A DNA stretch of 35,063 bases, taken from positions 54,420 to 89,482 of the forward strand of contig JADMJV010000082.1 of NCBI GenBank assembly GCA_018780265.1, in the 5' to 3' direction. Each line of letters opens with the position of its first letter. Position 1 is the first letter of the stretch. The stretch comes from a bacterium (lineage in GTDB: Bacteria; Vulcanimicrobiota; Xenobia; Xenobiales; JADMJV01). A program made the position numbers and the translations under genes. Positions 9,507 to 17,379 of this stretch are shown here, in pieces. The notes beneath the pieces are model-generated. The model made no database searches. It saw nothing but the letters and a program-made list of their open reading frames with translations, and was not told where the DNA came from.

Positions 9507-9665
9507 ATGTGTGGCCATGAAATTGTCTACCCACTCCGTCTGGTGGCCCTGGTTGGTAGTCTGCGCAAGGCTTCCCTCAATCGAGCGCTTCTCACGGAAG
9601 CCATCTGTGCTGCCCCGGCTTCGCTGCGGGTCGAGATTGTGGAGATTGGTGACCTGCTCCTTACC
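9507..9665 (+). pseudogene. Remnant of an NADPH-dependent FMN reductase N-terminus
   Basis: The plus strand between the alpha-2-macroglobulin and the metallopeptidase encodes LVALVGSLRKASLNRALLTE followed by VEIVEIGDLLL. This is the first strand, flavin-phosphate loop (GSLRKxSxN) and second strand of the flavodoxin-like NADPH:FMN reductase family. Homology ends after about 45 residues, and no continuation is found in the other two frames before the metallopeptidase gene. Family members are about 180 residues, so this is a 3'-truncated relic. The rest of the 9411-9729 gap shows nothing recognisable. Confidence 0.65.
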
Positions 9666-9729
9666 ACTCAAGGCGAGAACCCGAAGAGTGACACCCCATC
9701 TTCAAGAAAGTGGCGGCCTTGCTGGCTCC

Positions 9730-10977
9730 TCAATCACCGATCAACCTGTGAAGCTGGCTGCGCCACCAGGAAGGGGCAGGTTTGTCGTTTTGGGTCTTGG
9801 CCGCCAGTTCGCTGACAAATTTCCACTGAAGATTGCGTTGGGGGTCGTGCGCGGAGAACTCCTGGGCGCTGTCAGGCTTGTATTGCTTGAGGAACTCCTG
9901 GAGCAATTCTTGAAACTCTTCACGGTTGGAAAAGGGGCTCTGGTTTTGGTCTATCAGCGCCAAGGTGGCTTTGAGGTGGGTGCCGATGGAGGGGACCTCG
10001 CGGTCGTAAAACTTATCAAGGATCCAGCTCAATTTTTTCCCGAGCTGACCGTTGGCGTGGATCCAAAGCTGAGGTGCTTGTTGGATGCGGTCCCAATTTT
10101 GAATCAGGTGACTGTGGGTCTCAGCCAGATCCTCGGTGGGCTTGGTGCGGGCATAGTCGGACACGTAATCAAAATCCCCTCCACTGCCAAAGGGTGAGCC
10201 GGGCGATAAAGAAGCGTAATGGTTGCTGAAGAACCCGGCCTTTTGAGCGTCGCGGAGATGACCGAATTCATGAAAGAGAGTATCGGCGAAGGCGTTCTGG
10301 CTGTGCAGTTGGCTGGCCGCGACGAAGATGGCGTGAGGAGTACCCAGATATGCCAGGCCAACGATAGGGCCGCCGTGGGAGCCGAGTTGACCCAGGTAGG
10401 AGCGTACGTGGACTTTCTTGAGGTGGGCAAAAGCTTCTGCTCCGATACGTTGGCGCAACTGGTCCAGGGCTTGGGCGACGAGAGGGCGCTGCTCGGGTGT
10501 GACGCTGCCGCTGACGCACACTTCGTGGTCGGAAAAGCTGAGGCTGAAGCGCGGAGCCAGCTGGCTGGCCACCTGGTCGATTTGCTGGGGCTGGCCGAAT
10601 AGCTTGAGGTTGGCGGACGGTTCCCACAGAAGCGAGGGTTTGAAGTCGGCCAGGCCCTGCACTACCGATTGACCGAGGGGGCCACCGATGGCGGCCGCGC
10701 AGGCCAGTCCAGCGGTGTAGCCGGCGGTTGCGCTCAGGGAGCGGGTCGGGTCGAAGGGAGGGGACTTGCCCGGCGCCGTTGGGATTTCGGGCTGGGCGGA
10801 CTGGGCGGAGGTTCCACGTACGGCGTTTTCGTAGAGCTGCAGCGCGGCCAATTCCAGCAACCGGTCGTGGCCGCCTTCCTCCTTGAGGAGCTGACGAGCC
10901 TGGTCACGGCACTGCTGGGCGCCGGGCAGGCCATGAAGGCGGACCCGGGCGGGCTCTATGACAGAATGCAAGCGCAT
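9730..10977 (-). CDS. Gluzincin-type zinc metallopeptidase (HEFGH), ATLF/PPEP-like
   Basis: The 415-residue protein has a zinc-protease motif LFHEFGHLRDAQ (HEFGH at 236-240), then YARTKPTEDLAETHSHLI, where E286 of EDLAE is the expected third ligand about 46 residues downstream. The YA-x5-EDxAE arrangement is like that of anthrax-lethal-factor-like and Pro-Pro endopeptidase domains. No signal peptide is visible; residues 80-110 are small and hydrophobic (ATAGYTAGLACAAAIGGPLG) and could be membrane-associated. It lies on the same strand as the alpha-2-macroglobulin and 320 bases upstream of it, so the two could share regulation. Catalysis is likely; the substrate is unknown. A degenerate relative of this fold is encoded at 19893-21143. 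Confidence 0.72.
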   Translation of the reverse strand: MRLHSVIEPARVRLHGLPGAQQCRDQARQLLKEEGGHDRLLELAALQLYENAVRGTSAQSAQPEIPTAPGKSPPFDPTRSLSATAGYTAGLACAAAIGGPLGQSVVQGLADFKPSLLWEPSANLKLFGQPQQIDQVASQLAPRFSLSFSDHEVCVSGSVTPEQRPLVAQALDQLRQRIGAEAFAHLKKVHVRSYLGQLGSHGGPIVGLAYLGTPHAIFVAASQLHSQNAFADTLFHEFGHLRDAQKAGFFSNHYASLSPGSPFGSGGDFDYVSDYARTKPTEDLAETHSHLIQNWDRIQQAPQLWIHANGQLGKKLSWILDKFYDREVPSIGTHLKATLALIDQNQSPFSNREEFQELLQEFLKQYKPDSAQEFSAHDPQRNLQWKFVSELAAKTQNDKPAPSWWRSQLHRLIGD

Positions 10978-11037
10978 ACCGCAGTATACCGGGGCGCGCC
11001 AAAAAATTCCTGATCTTTTGGCCGCTCTACGGGCAGC

Positions 11038-11424
11038 TCATGGCTTTTGAGGATCGGGGTCAAACTGAGTGAGCCAGCGCCCGTAGCGGGGTGCCAGCAC
11101 CAGGCGAATGCAGGCGCAGGTGTTCGGCCCGCCAGTTGCTCCTGGCTGAGGCCCGCCGACTGCTGCCAGGACGGTTCGCAAAAACAAAGTAGCGCAGAGC
11201 ACCCGCTCTACGGCCTCGTCCAGAGACGCGCTGAGTCAGTACCGCGCTCAGGATGGCCCAGGTGTAGCGAAAGAGCAGGTCATGCCAGGAGCGAGCAGCC
11301 GTGAGGCCTGCTCGAAGGCACCCGCCCAGTCGCCCCCGGCGGCGGCTTCCAAAATGGGTTGAGCGACGTTTAGATGAGGCGCCAATCCGGCCATTTCGGC
11401 GGGCCCACTCCACCGCCGAACTGG
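11038..11424 (-). pseudogene. Decayed coding sequence, unknown family
   Basis: Two overlapping minus-strand frames read like one broken protein. The first gives MAGLAPHLNVAQPILEAAAG with GAFEQASRLLAPG. A shifted frame then gives SLDEAVERVLCATLFLRTVL and ends RLVLAPRYGRWLTQFDPDPQ before a TGA at 11038. Neither frame alone makes a plausible full protein, so at least one frameshift has occurred. I do not recognise the family. It abuts the FAH remnant, so a deletion fusion is also possible. Confidence 0.35.
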
Positions 11425-11592
11425 GGGCTTGGCGAAGGAGAAGGGCGGGTTCCGTGCGGGGTTGGAGCCCGTTTCGCGGGCGTGTTCGGCGTAGTTCTTA
11501 CCCACGCAGTAGATGCGTCGCAGAGGAAGCAGACTCCGCCATCCAACCATTCACAGCTAGGGGTCTGGATTGGGGAGTAGCAGCCGGGCCAT
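11425..11592 (-). pseudogene. N-terminal remnant of a fumarylacetoacetate hydrolase family protein
   Basis: From an ATG at 11592 with AAAGGACGAG upstream, the minus strand reads MARLLLPNPDP, two in-frame stops, then PLRRIYCVGKNYAEHARETG and NPPFSFAKP. RRIYCVGxNYxxHAxEMG and PPFFFxKP are the hallmark N-terminal block of FAH-family hydrolases (about 220-280 residues). Everything after FAKP is missing, including the metal-binding ExE...D residues. It carries nonsense codons and a 3' truncation, so it is a clear relic. Confidence 0.7.
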
Positions 11593-11713
11593 TTCTCGTC
11601 CTTTAGCAAAGCTGGCCCAAACGAGACTGGATACCGCGATCGGGAAGGTTTGGCCACTTGATAAAGATCATCGATGACCGTTCTCCATGCCGCTTACAGT
11701 GACACGAGAATTA

Positions 11714-12112
11714 ATGCGGAACAGGCTGAGGAGAATCGGGCGGGCACTATTGCTTTTGCTACTGATTGGCGGGCCTGTTTGGGCCTGTGCCGGTCTGGAG
11801 TCTGACGAGTTTTGTGGACCATCGGCTCCCATGTGTGCGGCTGCCTGCTGTAGTCAGGGATTTTGTCATGGCAGTGGCCAGCCGGACTGCAACCACACCC
11901 GTTGCTCCACAGGCATGTGTCACCCCGATTTTCGACCCGGCGATGCAGTCCCAGCCCCGCTTATCCAGCGCCAACCGGAGTGCGCCCTGCCGGGTGTTTG
12001 TTCGGCCCCCCGGTGTCCTCTTAAGACATTTCGCCCCCTGGATTGCTGTCCTATGAAGGCAGTCTCTCGCCAGGGGTACTCTCAACCTCCCGTGCGTCCG
12101 CCTCGGGATTGA
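11714..12112 (+). CDS. Cys-rich exported small protein
   Basis: The product has 132 residues from the ATG at 11714 (CGAGAA upstream), with a basic start and signal segment (MRNRLRRIGRALLLLLLIGG). An ATG at 11687 is possible but has no ribosome site. The mature part holds 14 Cys plus several His, in spacings such as CAAACC, FCHGSGQPDCNH, GMCHP and a terminal DCCPMK. I know no family with this pattern. Such density suggests either disulfide knots or soft-metal binding after export. It precedes the Met-rich outer-membrane gene by 39 bases on the same strand, so the two form a probable operon ending at the 13284-13319 hairpin. Confidence 0.65.
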   Translation: MRNRLRRIGRALLLLLLIGGPVWACAGLESDEFCGPSAPMCAAACCSQGFCHGSGQPDCNHTRCSTGMCHPDFRPGDAVPAPLIQRQPECALPGVCSAPRCPLKTFRPLDCCPMKAVSRQGYSQPPVRPPRD

Positions 12113-12151
12113 GCTTTCGGCTCATCCCTAAGGAAAATTTTGGAGGTTAGT

Positions 12152-13273
12152 ATGTTATTTCCCTCACTTCGTGGGGTATGGCGGGCCCTGGCCTTGCCTG
12201 GTATAGGTATTCTGTGGTTGGCCTCGTCGGCCTGGGCAGGCGAGTGCAACTGCGCAGGCACCAATGAACGAGACGACAGCAAGAAATCCTGGACGCTCAA
12301 TCTACAGTTTGAATCCATGAACATGGGCACTTTGCTTCAGGGCAGCACGGCGGTTGACCCCAACCAGGTCATACTCCAGGCCCTGGGCACTCCGGGTAGG
12401 CGATCCTTTTCGGTGCCAACGAATATGATCATGCAGCGCTCAACTTTGCGCGCTCGTTATCGAATCGACGAGGAAAACTCGGTGATTCTCAGCATCCCCT
12501 TTTCGGTAAGCAACCAGATGGATATGCGGATGGGAATGAATCCGATGCCCATGGCCAAGCCTGCCGGTATGGGCATGGGCATGCCGGCCATGCCCGCGGC
12601 CGGTCCGACCTTTCGGGATATGACCATGTCGCCCATAAACCAGTTGGGGGACATCGTGTTGACCGTCCAAAGCGACCTGTTTAGCGATGAGTGGGGGAAT
12701 CGTCTCAGTGTGGCTGGGGGTATCAAGTTTCCCACCGGTGACTCCCAGGTGCGGACCGCCCAGGGCACGCTGGTTCACGCCATGATGCAGCCCGGAACGG
12801 GTTCTCTTGATTTCATGGTCGGACTCTTTGGGCGCGCCTATTTGGGCGGGGGCCCGGATGGCAAAACTTGGTCCCTGGAGCCGGGGCTCTCTTATCAGAT
12901 CAACGGCACCAACAACCTCGGCTATCGATTTGGCAATCGACTGGGCTACGACATTGCACTAGGTTGTCGCCTGGGCGAAAGCTTCACAGTTACCACGGCG
13001 CTCAACGGGATTGTCACCGGGCGCGACTCCCAAAACGGCACCCTGGATCCCCAGACCGGCAAAACGGCCTACCAGAACCCGGCCGCCTCGCTGGTAGACA
13101 ATGTCGAGAATACGGGTGGAAGCTTTCTCTACGTGGCGCCTGGCTTTCAATGGAAGCTGGGCGATGACGTAACCCTCCGTGCCCACCACCGCATTCCTTT
13201 GAGTCGCAGTGTCAACGGCACCCAGATCGTCACCGACGGCTGGACCACCGTCAACCTCTCGGTCGGGTTCTAG
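12152..13273 (+). CDS. Outer-membrane beta-barrel protein with Met-rich loop
   Basis: The 373-residue protein begins at an ATG at 12152 preceded by GGAGGT, a strong site that excludes the TTG at 12140. A signal peptide (ALPGIGILWLASSAWA) is followed by CNC. The body has alternating strands of the transporter/porin-like outer-membrane type (WTLNLQFESM, RLSVAGGIKFPTGDSQ, WSLEPGLSYQI, FLYVAPGFQWKL) and ends in a C-terminal aromatic (VNLSVGF), as beta-barrels do. Residues 123-159 hold 12 Met in MxM and MGM clusters (MDMRMGMNPMPM, GMGMGMP), a pattern known from copper-binding proteins such as CopC/PcoE types. Copper or another soft metal as ligand is inference. It follows the Cys-rich gene in a two-gene unit. 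Confidence 0.75.
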   Translation: MLFPSLRGVWRALALPGIGILWLASSAWAGECNCAGTNERDDSKKSWTLNLQFESMNMGTLLQGSTAVDPNQVILQALGTPGRRSFSVPTNMIMQRSTLRARYRIDEENSVILSIPFSVSNQMDMRMGMNPMPMAKPAGMGMGMPAMPAAGPTFRDMTMSPINQLGDIVLTVQSDLFSDEWGNRLSVAGGIKFPTGDSQVRTAQGTLVHAMMQPGTGSLDFMVGLFGRAYLGGGPDGKTWSLEPGLSYQINGTNNLGYRFGNRLGYDIALGCRLGESFTVTTALNGIVTGRDSQNGTLDPQTGKTAYQNPAASLVDNVENTGGSFLYVAPGFQWKLGDDVTLRAHHRIPLSRSVNGTQIVTDGWTTVNLSVGF

Positions 13274-13283
13274 ACCATTCTCC

Positions 13284-13319
13284 GACCTGCGCCGGAGTGC
13301 ACCCTCTCCGGCGCAGGTC
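13284..13319 (+). terminator. Perfect 14-bp hairpin after the Cys-rich/Met-rich unit
   Basis: GACCTGCGCCGGAG (13284-13297) pairs exactly with CTCCGGCGCAGGTC (13306-13319) across an 8-base loop, starting 11 bases after the beta-barrel stop codon. No T-run follows (TATGGCTC), so it is either a non-canonical terminator or an RNA-stability hairpin. It ends one base before the ATG of the decayed frame at 13321. Confidence 0.65.
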
Positions 13320-13320
13320 T

Positions 13321-13611
13321 ATGGCTCTAGTTCAGCGCAAGTGGGGTCGCATTCTTGATGGACTCCGGAGAGATTTTGGCCCGGCCTTCGACCCCTGGCG
13401 TAAGGCCCAAGTCAGTCTGGGCTGCGGCAATAGCTTCCAGGTGACTGCTGGCCTCTATCGCTTCTTCCTGAGAGAATACCCTTCGAACTGGCCCGCACTG
13501 AGGCTCCCATTCTCAAGTCACACTTCTCCCGTGCTGATGTGGCAGCATCTCTTCTATCAGCAGCGCGGTATCAAGAAAGGCTACGGCGATGACCACCGCG
13601 GCTTTTGCTAC
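13321..13611 (+). pseudogene. Decayed coding region upstream of Dps, unknown family
   Basis: Frame 1 reads MALVQRKWGRILDGLRRDFG and runs without a stop into the Dps start. Further along, another frame looks more coding-like: LPERIPFELARTEAPILKSH then ADVAASLLSAARYQERLRR and a TGA near 13592. The switch suggests a frameshifted gene whose true end precedes the Dps start by about 20 bases. I recognise neither half. Confidence 0.3.
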
Positions 13612-14068
13612 ATGCCCATCTCGACCACGCTAGAACGGGCCGGGTTTATGACCCGCGTTGTCGATCCTCGTTCCATTGTCTCCGACCCTGTCTTTACTCG
13701 TTTTGGCGTCCTTCTCACTCAACGTGACAGAGCCGATGTTCGTGACGCACCACGCGATGTTTGAGCAGCCCTACAACGAACTCTGGGTGGCTCAAGACAT
13801 CCCGGCCGAACGCATTCGCGCTCTCGGCTTTTTTGCCCCCTGCAGCAGCACCGCGTGTACCGCACTCACGACAATTCCCGAAGATACCGGAGTGCCCAAT
13901 GCGGAGCAAATGTTGCGCAACCTGGTTGACGGGCACGAGGCCACCGCTCGGGCGGTGCTGAAGATTGCCGAAGCGGCCCACGATGCGCCCAGCGCAGATC
14001 TCATGACGGAGCGGCTGCAGGTTCACGAAAAGATGGCCTGGATGCTGCGCAGCCTGTTGGCCCGTTGA
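13612..14068 (+). pseudogene. dps: Dps-type ferritin-like protein, frameshifted
   Basis: Starting at the ATG at 13612 (MPISTTLERAG), a Dps-like N-terminus runs to VSDP near 13690. A shift to the next frame continues LNVTEPMFVTHHAMFEQPYN, IPAERIRALGFFAP, IPEDTGVPNAEQMLRNLVDG and ends LMTERLQVHEKMAWMLRSLL. Dps dodecamers store iron and shield DNA in starvation. The C-terminal two thirds is close to consensus. The N-terminal helix is eroded: the ferroxidase HWNVTG segment reads SLNVTE, losing the iron-ligand His. Frameshift plus loss of a key ligand argue for a recent pseudogene. A base error at the shift would restore length but not the His. Confidence 0.7.
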
Positions 14069-14238
14069 GTCGGGGACTTATGCTGGCGCAGGCGCTGGTA
14101 TCGTCCCCCCCTGGCCCACTCCCTGATTGGCCGAGCAGTGAATGGAGAGCCCCAGAGCATTCTCCGGGCAGGTGCGTGAGCACTGGAAAACGCGATGTTC
14201 AGCTCAGCAGCTTTGCGAGTCGCTTCGTCACAAAAATT

Positions 14239-14637
14239 TCAGCAAAAATCCTCAACTCTTAAACCCGTCACACGGGAAAACTCGCCGACATTTCTAGTCA
14301 CCACAGTAAGATCGTGCGCCAGTGCGATAGCCGCAATAAGCATATCGTTGGCACCGATGGGCTTTCCGTTTCGCTCCAGGGTAGCGCGTATCTGACCATA
14401 TTGTTCTGCAGCTGAATCATCAAAAGGTAGGCTGTGGAACGGGTGAAAGAACTGGACCAGTCGATTCAGGTTGTCGCCAACCCTGGCACTCTTGCGCGCC
14501 CCAAACGCCAACTCGGCCTTCACCACGCTGCACAGAAGCAAGGAAGTCGGGTCCATTGCCATCAGTCGGTCTCGCAAAGCCGGGTCGGTCCCGTTGAGAA
14601 AAGCGATGCAGATGTTGGTATCCAGAAGGTAGCTCAG
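14239..14637 (-). CDS. vapC: VapC-type PIN-domain toxin (CTG start)
   Basis: The 132-residue PIN RNase has LLDTNICIAF (D6), KAELAFGA (E42), GANDMLIAA (D98) and TRNVGEFSRVTGLRVEDF, the full acidic set of type II VapC toxins that cut RNA. Reading back from the internal ATG at 14577, the PIN N-terminus SYLLDTN is intact and is preceded by an in-frame TGA five codons before it. The only initiator in between is CTG at 14637, inside CTGA with the vapB stop and 5 bases after GGAGGAG. So a CTG start coupled to vapB translation is likely. VapB is directly upstream. Confidence 0.88.
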   Translation of the reverse strand: MSYLLDTNICIAFLNGTDPALRDRLMAMDPTSLLLCSVVKAELAFGARKSARVGDNLNRLVQFFHPFHSLPFDDSAAEQYGQIRATLERNGKPIGANDMLIAAIALAHDLTVVTRNVGEFSRVTGLRVEDFC

Positions 14638-14849
14638 AGAATCTCCTCCGGGTCAGGGGTCAAGTCAGCCGCCTCTATCAGACTGCAACTTCCATAGAGC
14701 TCTTCAAAGCCGTCAGGCCAACTCGATGGGCGCACCGCTTTCCGGGTAATTTCGGTCATATAGGCTGAGACACTCATTTGGGACCGTTGCGCCTGGACCC
14801 GGACAGCCTGCAACAAATCTTTAGGCAAATAGATGGTAACTTGCGGCAC
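14634..14849 (-). CDS. vapB: VapB-type ribbon-helix-helix antitoxin
   Basis: The 71-residue protein starts MPQVTIYLPKDLLQAVRVQA, a strand-helix-helix of the RHH/Arc type: the short N-terminal strand binds DNA in a dimer. MSVSAYMTEITRKAV forms the second helix. The C-terminal half (WPDGFEELYG...TPDPEEIL) is acidic and would wrap the toxin. It neutralises the VapC encoded immediately downstream and probably represses the operon. Its stop overlaps the toxin start, giving coupling. About 85 bases of AT-richer sequence upstream probably hold the promoter. Confidence 0.85.
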   Translation of the reverse strand: MPQVTIYLPKDLLQAVRVQAQRSQMSVSAYMTEITRKAVRPSSWPDGFEELYGSCSLIEAADLTPDPEEIL

Positions 14850-14933
14850 GGTAATTCACCTCTACCAATTATAAGTGATGTAAGTGTAACGAGTCAACCG
14901 AGAAGACGACCTACTTGATGACGTTCCCGCTTC

Positions 14934-15500
14934 ATGGCGGAGCACGTTCAACCAACGTTGTTTCCGAGTAAACAGATTCCTCCCAGGATTGTAGCCCCGC
15001 TGGATGGTTTGTCGGTCAAGCAGAGCGACCACATCGACGTGGTCATCCTGGCCCCCAATGAACAGAATGTCAGTTCCGTGGTGTTGTTGTATGACGCAGG
15101 GAACGCACTGGGAATCACCAGCCAAACTCCCTACGTGATTCACTGGAATACCGATTCCGCCAAAACCGGGTTGCGTACGCTCAAAGCGCAAGTCCACTAT
15201 TAAGACGGAACCTCGACCGAGACTTTGGAAATTCGCGTCAATATTGAGCCGGGAGCTCCCGTTGCTGCGCCCGCTCCCGTCTCGACCGCAATCGTGTTAA
15301 AAGACTCCACGTCATTGATTCTAACCAACGAGGAAAGGGTGATCAAAAAGCAGCTTTGGAGCCAGCCCTCGTCAATCGATCGGTCGTCAAACTCCTGCCT
15401 ACGAAGCCGGCTTACCCGCCCGTTTTCCATCCAGAGCGGCTCGGTGAGTTGTTTCTTGCGCATGGCTCGGGGTTCACTCTGGTCCCCCTACCCCCTGTGA
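14934..15500 (+). pseudogene. Ig-like (Big-type) domain remnant with in-frame nonsense codon
   Basis: The frame reads PPRIVAPLDGLSVKQSDHID, NVSSVVLLYDAGNALGI and TPYVIHWNTDSAKTGLRTLK. This is the pattern of bacterial Ig-like domains that end W(D/N)T...G.(H/R)TL.A.. After VHY comes a TAA at 15201, and the same frame then resumes with DGTSTETLEIRVNIEPGAP, clearly the rest of the last strand and a Pro/Ala linker. The stop is therefore a nonsense mutation. The sequence after about residue 130 loses coding character. It was probably part of a larger secreted or surface protein. Confidence 0.55.
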
Positions 15501-15876
15501 GTGAACGGTTCTTTCCAGCCCTGATGCCCAAAACGCACAAAAAGCCATCGACGTTGCCTCTGGGAGTCAGTTCACTGTTCCGTCGACCTCCCGCCGGTCC
15601 AACTGCGAGGCCATCTCGCTAAGTGGGGCCCGGCGTAATTACGATCGTGTATTGAAGGCAATTCTTGGGGGTGCTCGTACGCACCAGTATGCGAGGAAAA
15701 TACCCCCAACTCAACATCGAACTTACAGTCGAGGACCCTCACTGAGGTCCTGGAGGCGGGTCAACTTATTGAGAACACGTTGGCGCTCGGCGGGAGAATG
15801 TTTCTCAAGAGCCGTGAGGAACTTCAATCGAACAAATGGCAGGGGTGTCCATTTTGCGCCTTGAACTCGCCTATCG
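15501..15876. other. Gap with no confident gene
   Basis: No conserved gene is seen here. On the minus strand, 15826 to 15723 reads LKFLTALEKHSPAERQRVLN and KLTRLQDLSEGPRL before a TAA. It looks coding but has only a TTG start and no ribosome site, so it may be the end of a relic. Plus-strand frames here are short and Pro-rich and look non-coding. Confidence 0.3.
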
Positions 15877-17373
15877 ATGCAAGCCAGTCAGGATGTCTAT
15901 CGATTTTCGCTGGAGTCGGTGCCGTTTGAAATCCAGGAATACCCGGATTCGCGGCCAGTTCTTCTGTTGCTGCTCAATGAAAGTCAGGGCCTGGTGGCCG
16001 GCATGGAACTGATGCCCAATGCGCCTACGCTAGACCAGTCCAAAGATTGGGTTCTTGATCAACTGGCCTCTCCCCGACTGCCCGGCGTCAATGCCTGCAC
16101 GCCCAGTCTGCTGCTGGTGGAGGACCCTTCTCTCTATCAGGCCTTGCGCTTCTCGCTGCGGTCGGCCAAGATCAAGGTTCAGCAAGACAGCGATCGGCAA
16201 TTTGTAGAGCATATTTTGGGAGAACTCTACTCGGGCATGGGCCGCGAAACAGCGCCGGCCTCTTTGCTTTCCCTCATCGGCGAGAAGGAAGCCGCCGACT
16301 GGACTCGGGCCGCCCTGGCCTATTGCAAACAGCGTCCCTGGGACAAACTGCAAACGCTGCTCGAGTGCAAGGTCAGCGGCCGCGATCTGGCTTACGGAGT
16401 CCATGTGATCGGCACCACCGGCAACGAACTGGGACTGATACTCTATTCCAACCTCGAGCAAGCCACGCGTTCGAGTTCCGACGAGGACTTTCAATTTCTG
16501 GTAGGCTTCAGCCTCTCTGATGAGTCTTTATTGCACCCGCAGGATGTGGAATGGTTGCACACTCAAAAATTCCGCAAGTTGGCCCAGGGCTGGCCTCAGT
16601 TTGTCTTTTCGGAAGACTGCAGCGACGAAGATGAACTGGTTTTCCGCTGGCTGCTGAGTGCCGTCCCCAAGTTGGCTCAGGATCCGAAGGTGCCCGTCCG
16701 CGAAAAAGAGTTTGAAGTGAGCGACCCGCTGGCGGCCAGCAAAGAGCCCTGGGAAAATTTTGACAGCTTCGCCCGATCCCACAAAAAAGGGGGGCGCCTG
16801 GCCAAATCTGCCCGTTCCCTGCTGAGCCTTCTCCATGAATTCTTGCTCTACCATAAATACGAACGCGGTCAGGAGGTCACCGTTCAGGCCCGGGATTGCG
16901 AAGCCATCGCCACCATGCTTTTGAAGTCACGCCCGGCGGTGGACTGGAAAGAGCGCATTCTCAAAGGCATCCCTTTCACCAAAAAACTGTTTGCCGACAA
17001 CATCTCCCGCTCCGCCAAAGAGTGGCGGAGTCTGTTAGAAACGTGGGAGGAGTTAAGTGATTATCTGGGGGCGCAGGATCTCTACTTTGGACCCACCATT
17101 CCCTTGCTGCTGCTGGCCGCCGAACTGTCCCGTGTGCGCCGGGAAAACGGCTGGGAAGAGCGCCTCACGGGCAGCCATGAGGTGGCCATCAGTGCCCTGC
17201 ATGGGGCCACCAGTGAGGAACTGTCCCTGGTCTCCAACAATTGGAAGCGCTGGCTGGAAGAGCTCTCCGAAAAATACCTGGTGGACCACTTGATGTCAGC
17301 CGAACCCACCCAGGTCAAAACGGCCCGCCAGGCAGCCGAAAAGTTTGTCGAGACCATCGCTCCGGGGCGTTAG
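15877..17373 (+). CDS. DUF6930-like hypothetical protein
   Basis: The 498-residue soluble protein has no signal peptide or membrane segment. The N-terminal part (FEIQEYPDSRPVLLLLLNES...GMELMP, then SLLLVEDPSLYQALRFSLRS) resembles the DUF6930 pattern in which RPxxxLxxDxxTGxxxGxELxP is followed by a beta-alpha unit; this is a by-eye match. The middle (DWTRAALAYCKQRPWDKLQT) and the C-terminal alpha-helical domain (TWEELSDYLGAQDLYFGPTI through WLEELSEKYL) are unassigned. The ATG at 15877 is the first in frame; no strong ribosome site is seen. It converges on the RUS1-like gene with 6 bases between stops. The function is unknown. Confidence 0.7.
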   Translation: MQASQDVYRFSLESVPFEIQEYPDSRPVLLLLLNESQGLVAGMELMPNAPTLDQSKDWVLDQLASPRLPGVNACTPSLLLVEDPSLYQALRFSLRSAKIKVQQDSDRQFVEHILGELYSGMGRETAPASLLSLIGEKEAADWTRAALAYCKQRPWDKLQTLLECKVSGRDLAYGVHVIGTTGNELGLILYSNLEQATRSSSDEDFQFLVGFSLSDESLLHPQDVEWLHTQKFRKLAQGWPQFVFSEDCSDEDELVFRWLLSAVPKLAQDPKVPVREKEFEVSDPLAASKEPWENFDSFARSHKKGGRLAKSARSLLSLLHEFLLYHKYERGQEVTVQARDCEAIATMLLKSRPAVDWKERILKGIPFTKKLFADNISRSAKEWRSLLETWEELSDYLGAQDLYFGPTIPLLLLAAELSRVRRENGWEERLTGSHEVAISALHGATSEELSLVSNNWKRWLEELSEKYLVDHLMSAEPTQVKTARQAAEKFVETIAPGR

Positions 17374-17379
17374 GACCCG

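Noticed and set aside
12523..12640. Repetitive GGGCATGGGCATGCC sequence as a DNA repeat or array
   Set aside because: It lies within the beta-barrel frame and simply encodes the Met-Gly/Met-Pro segment.
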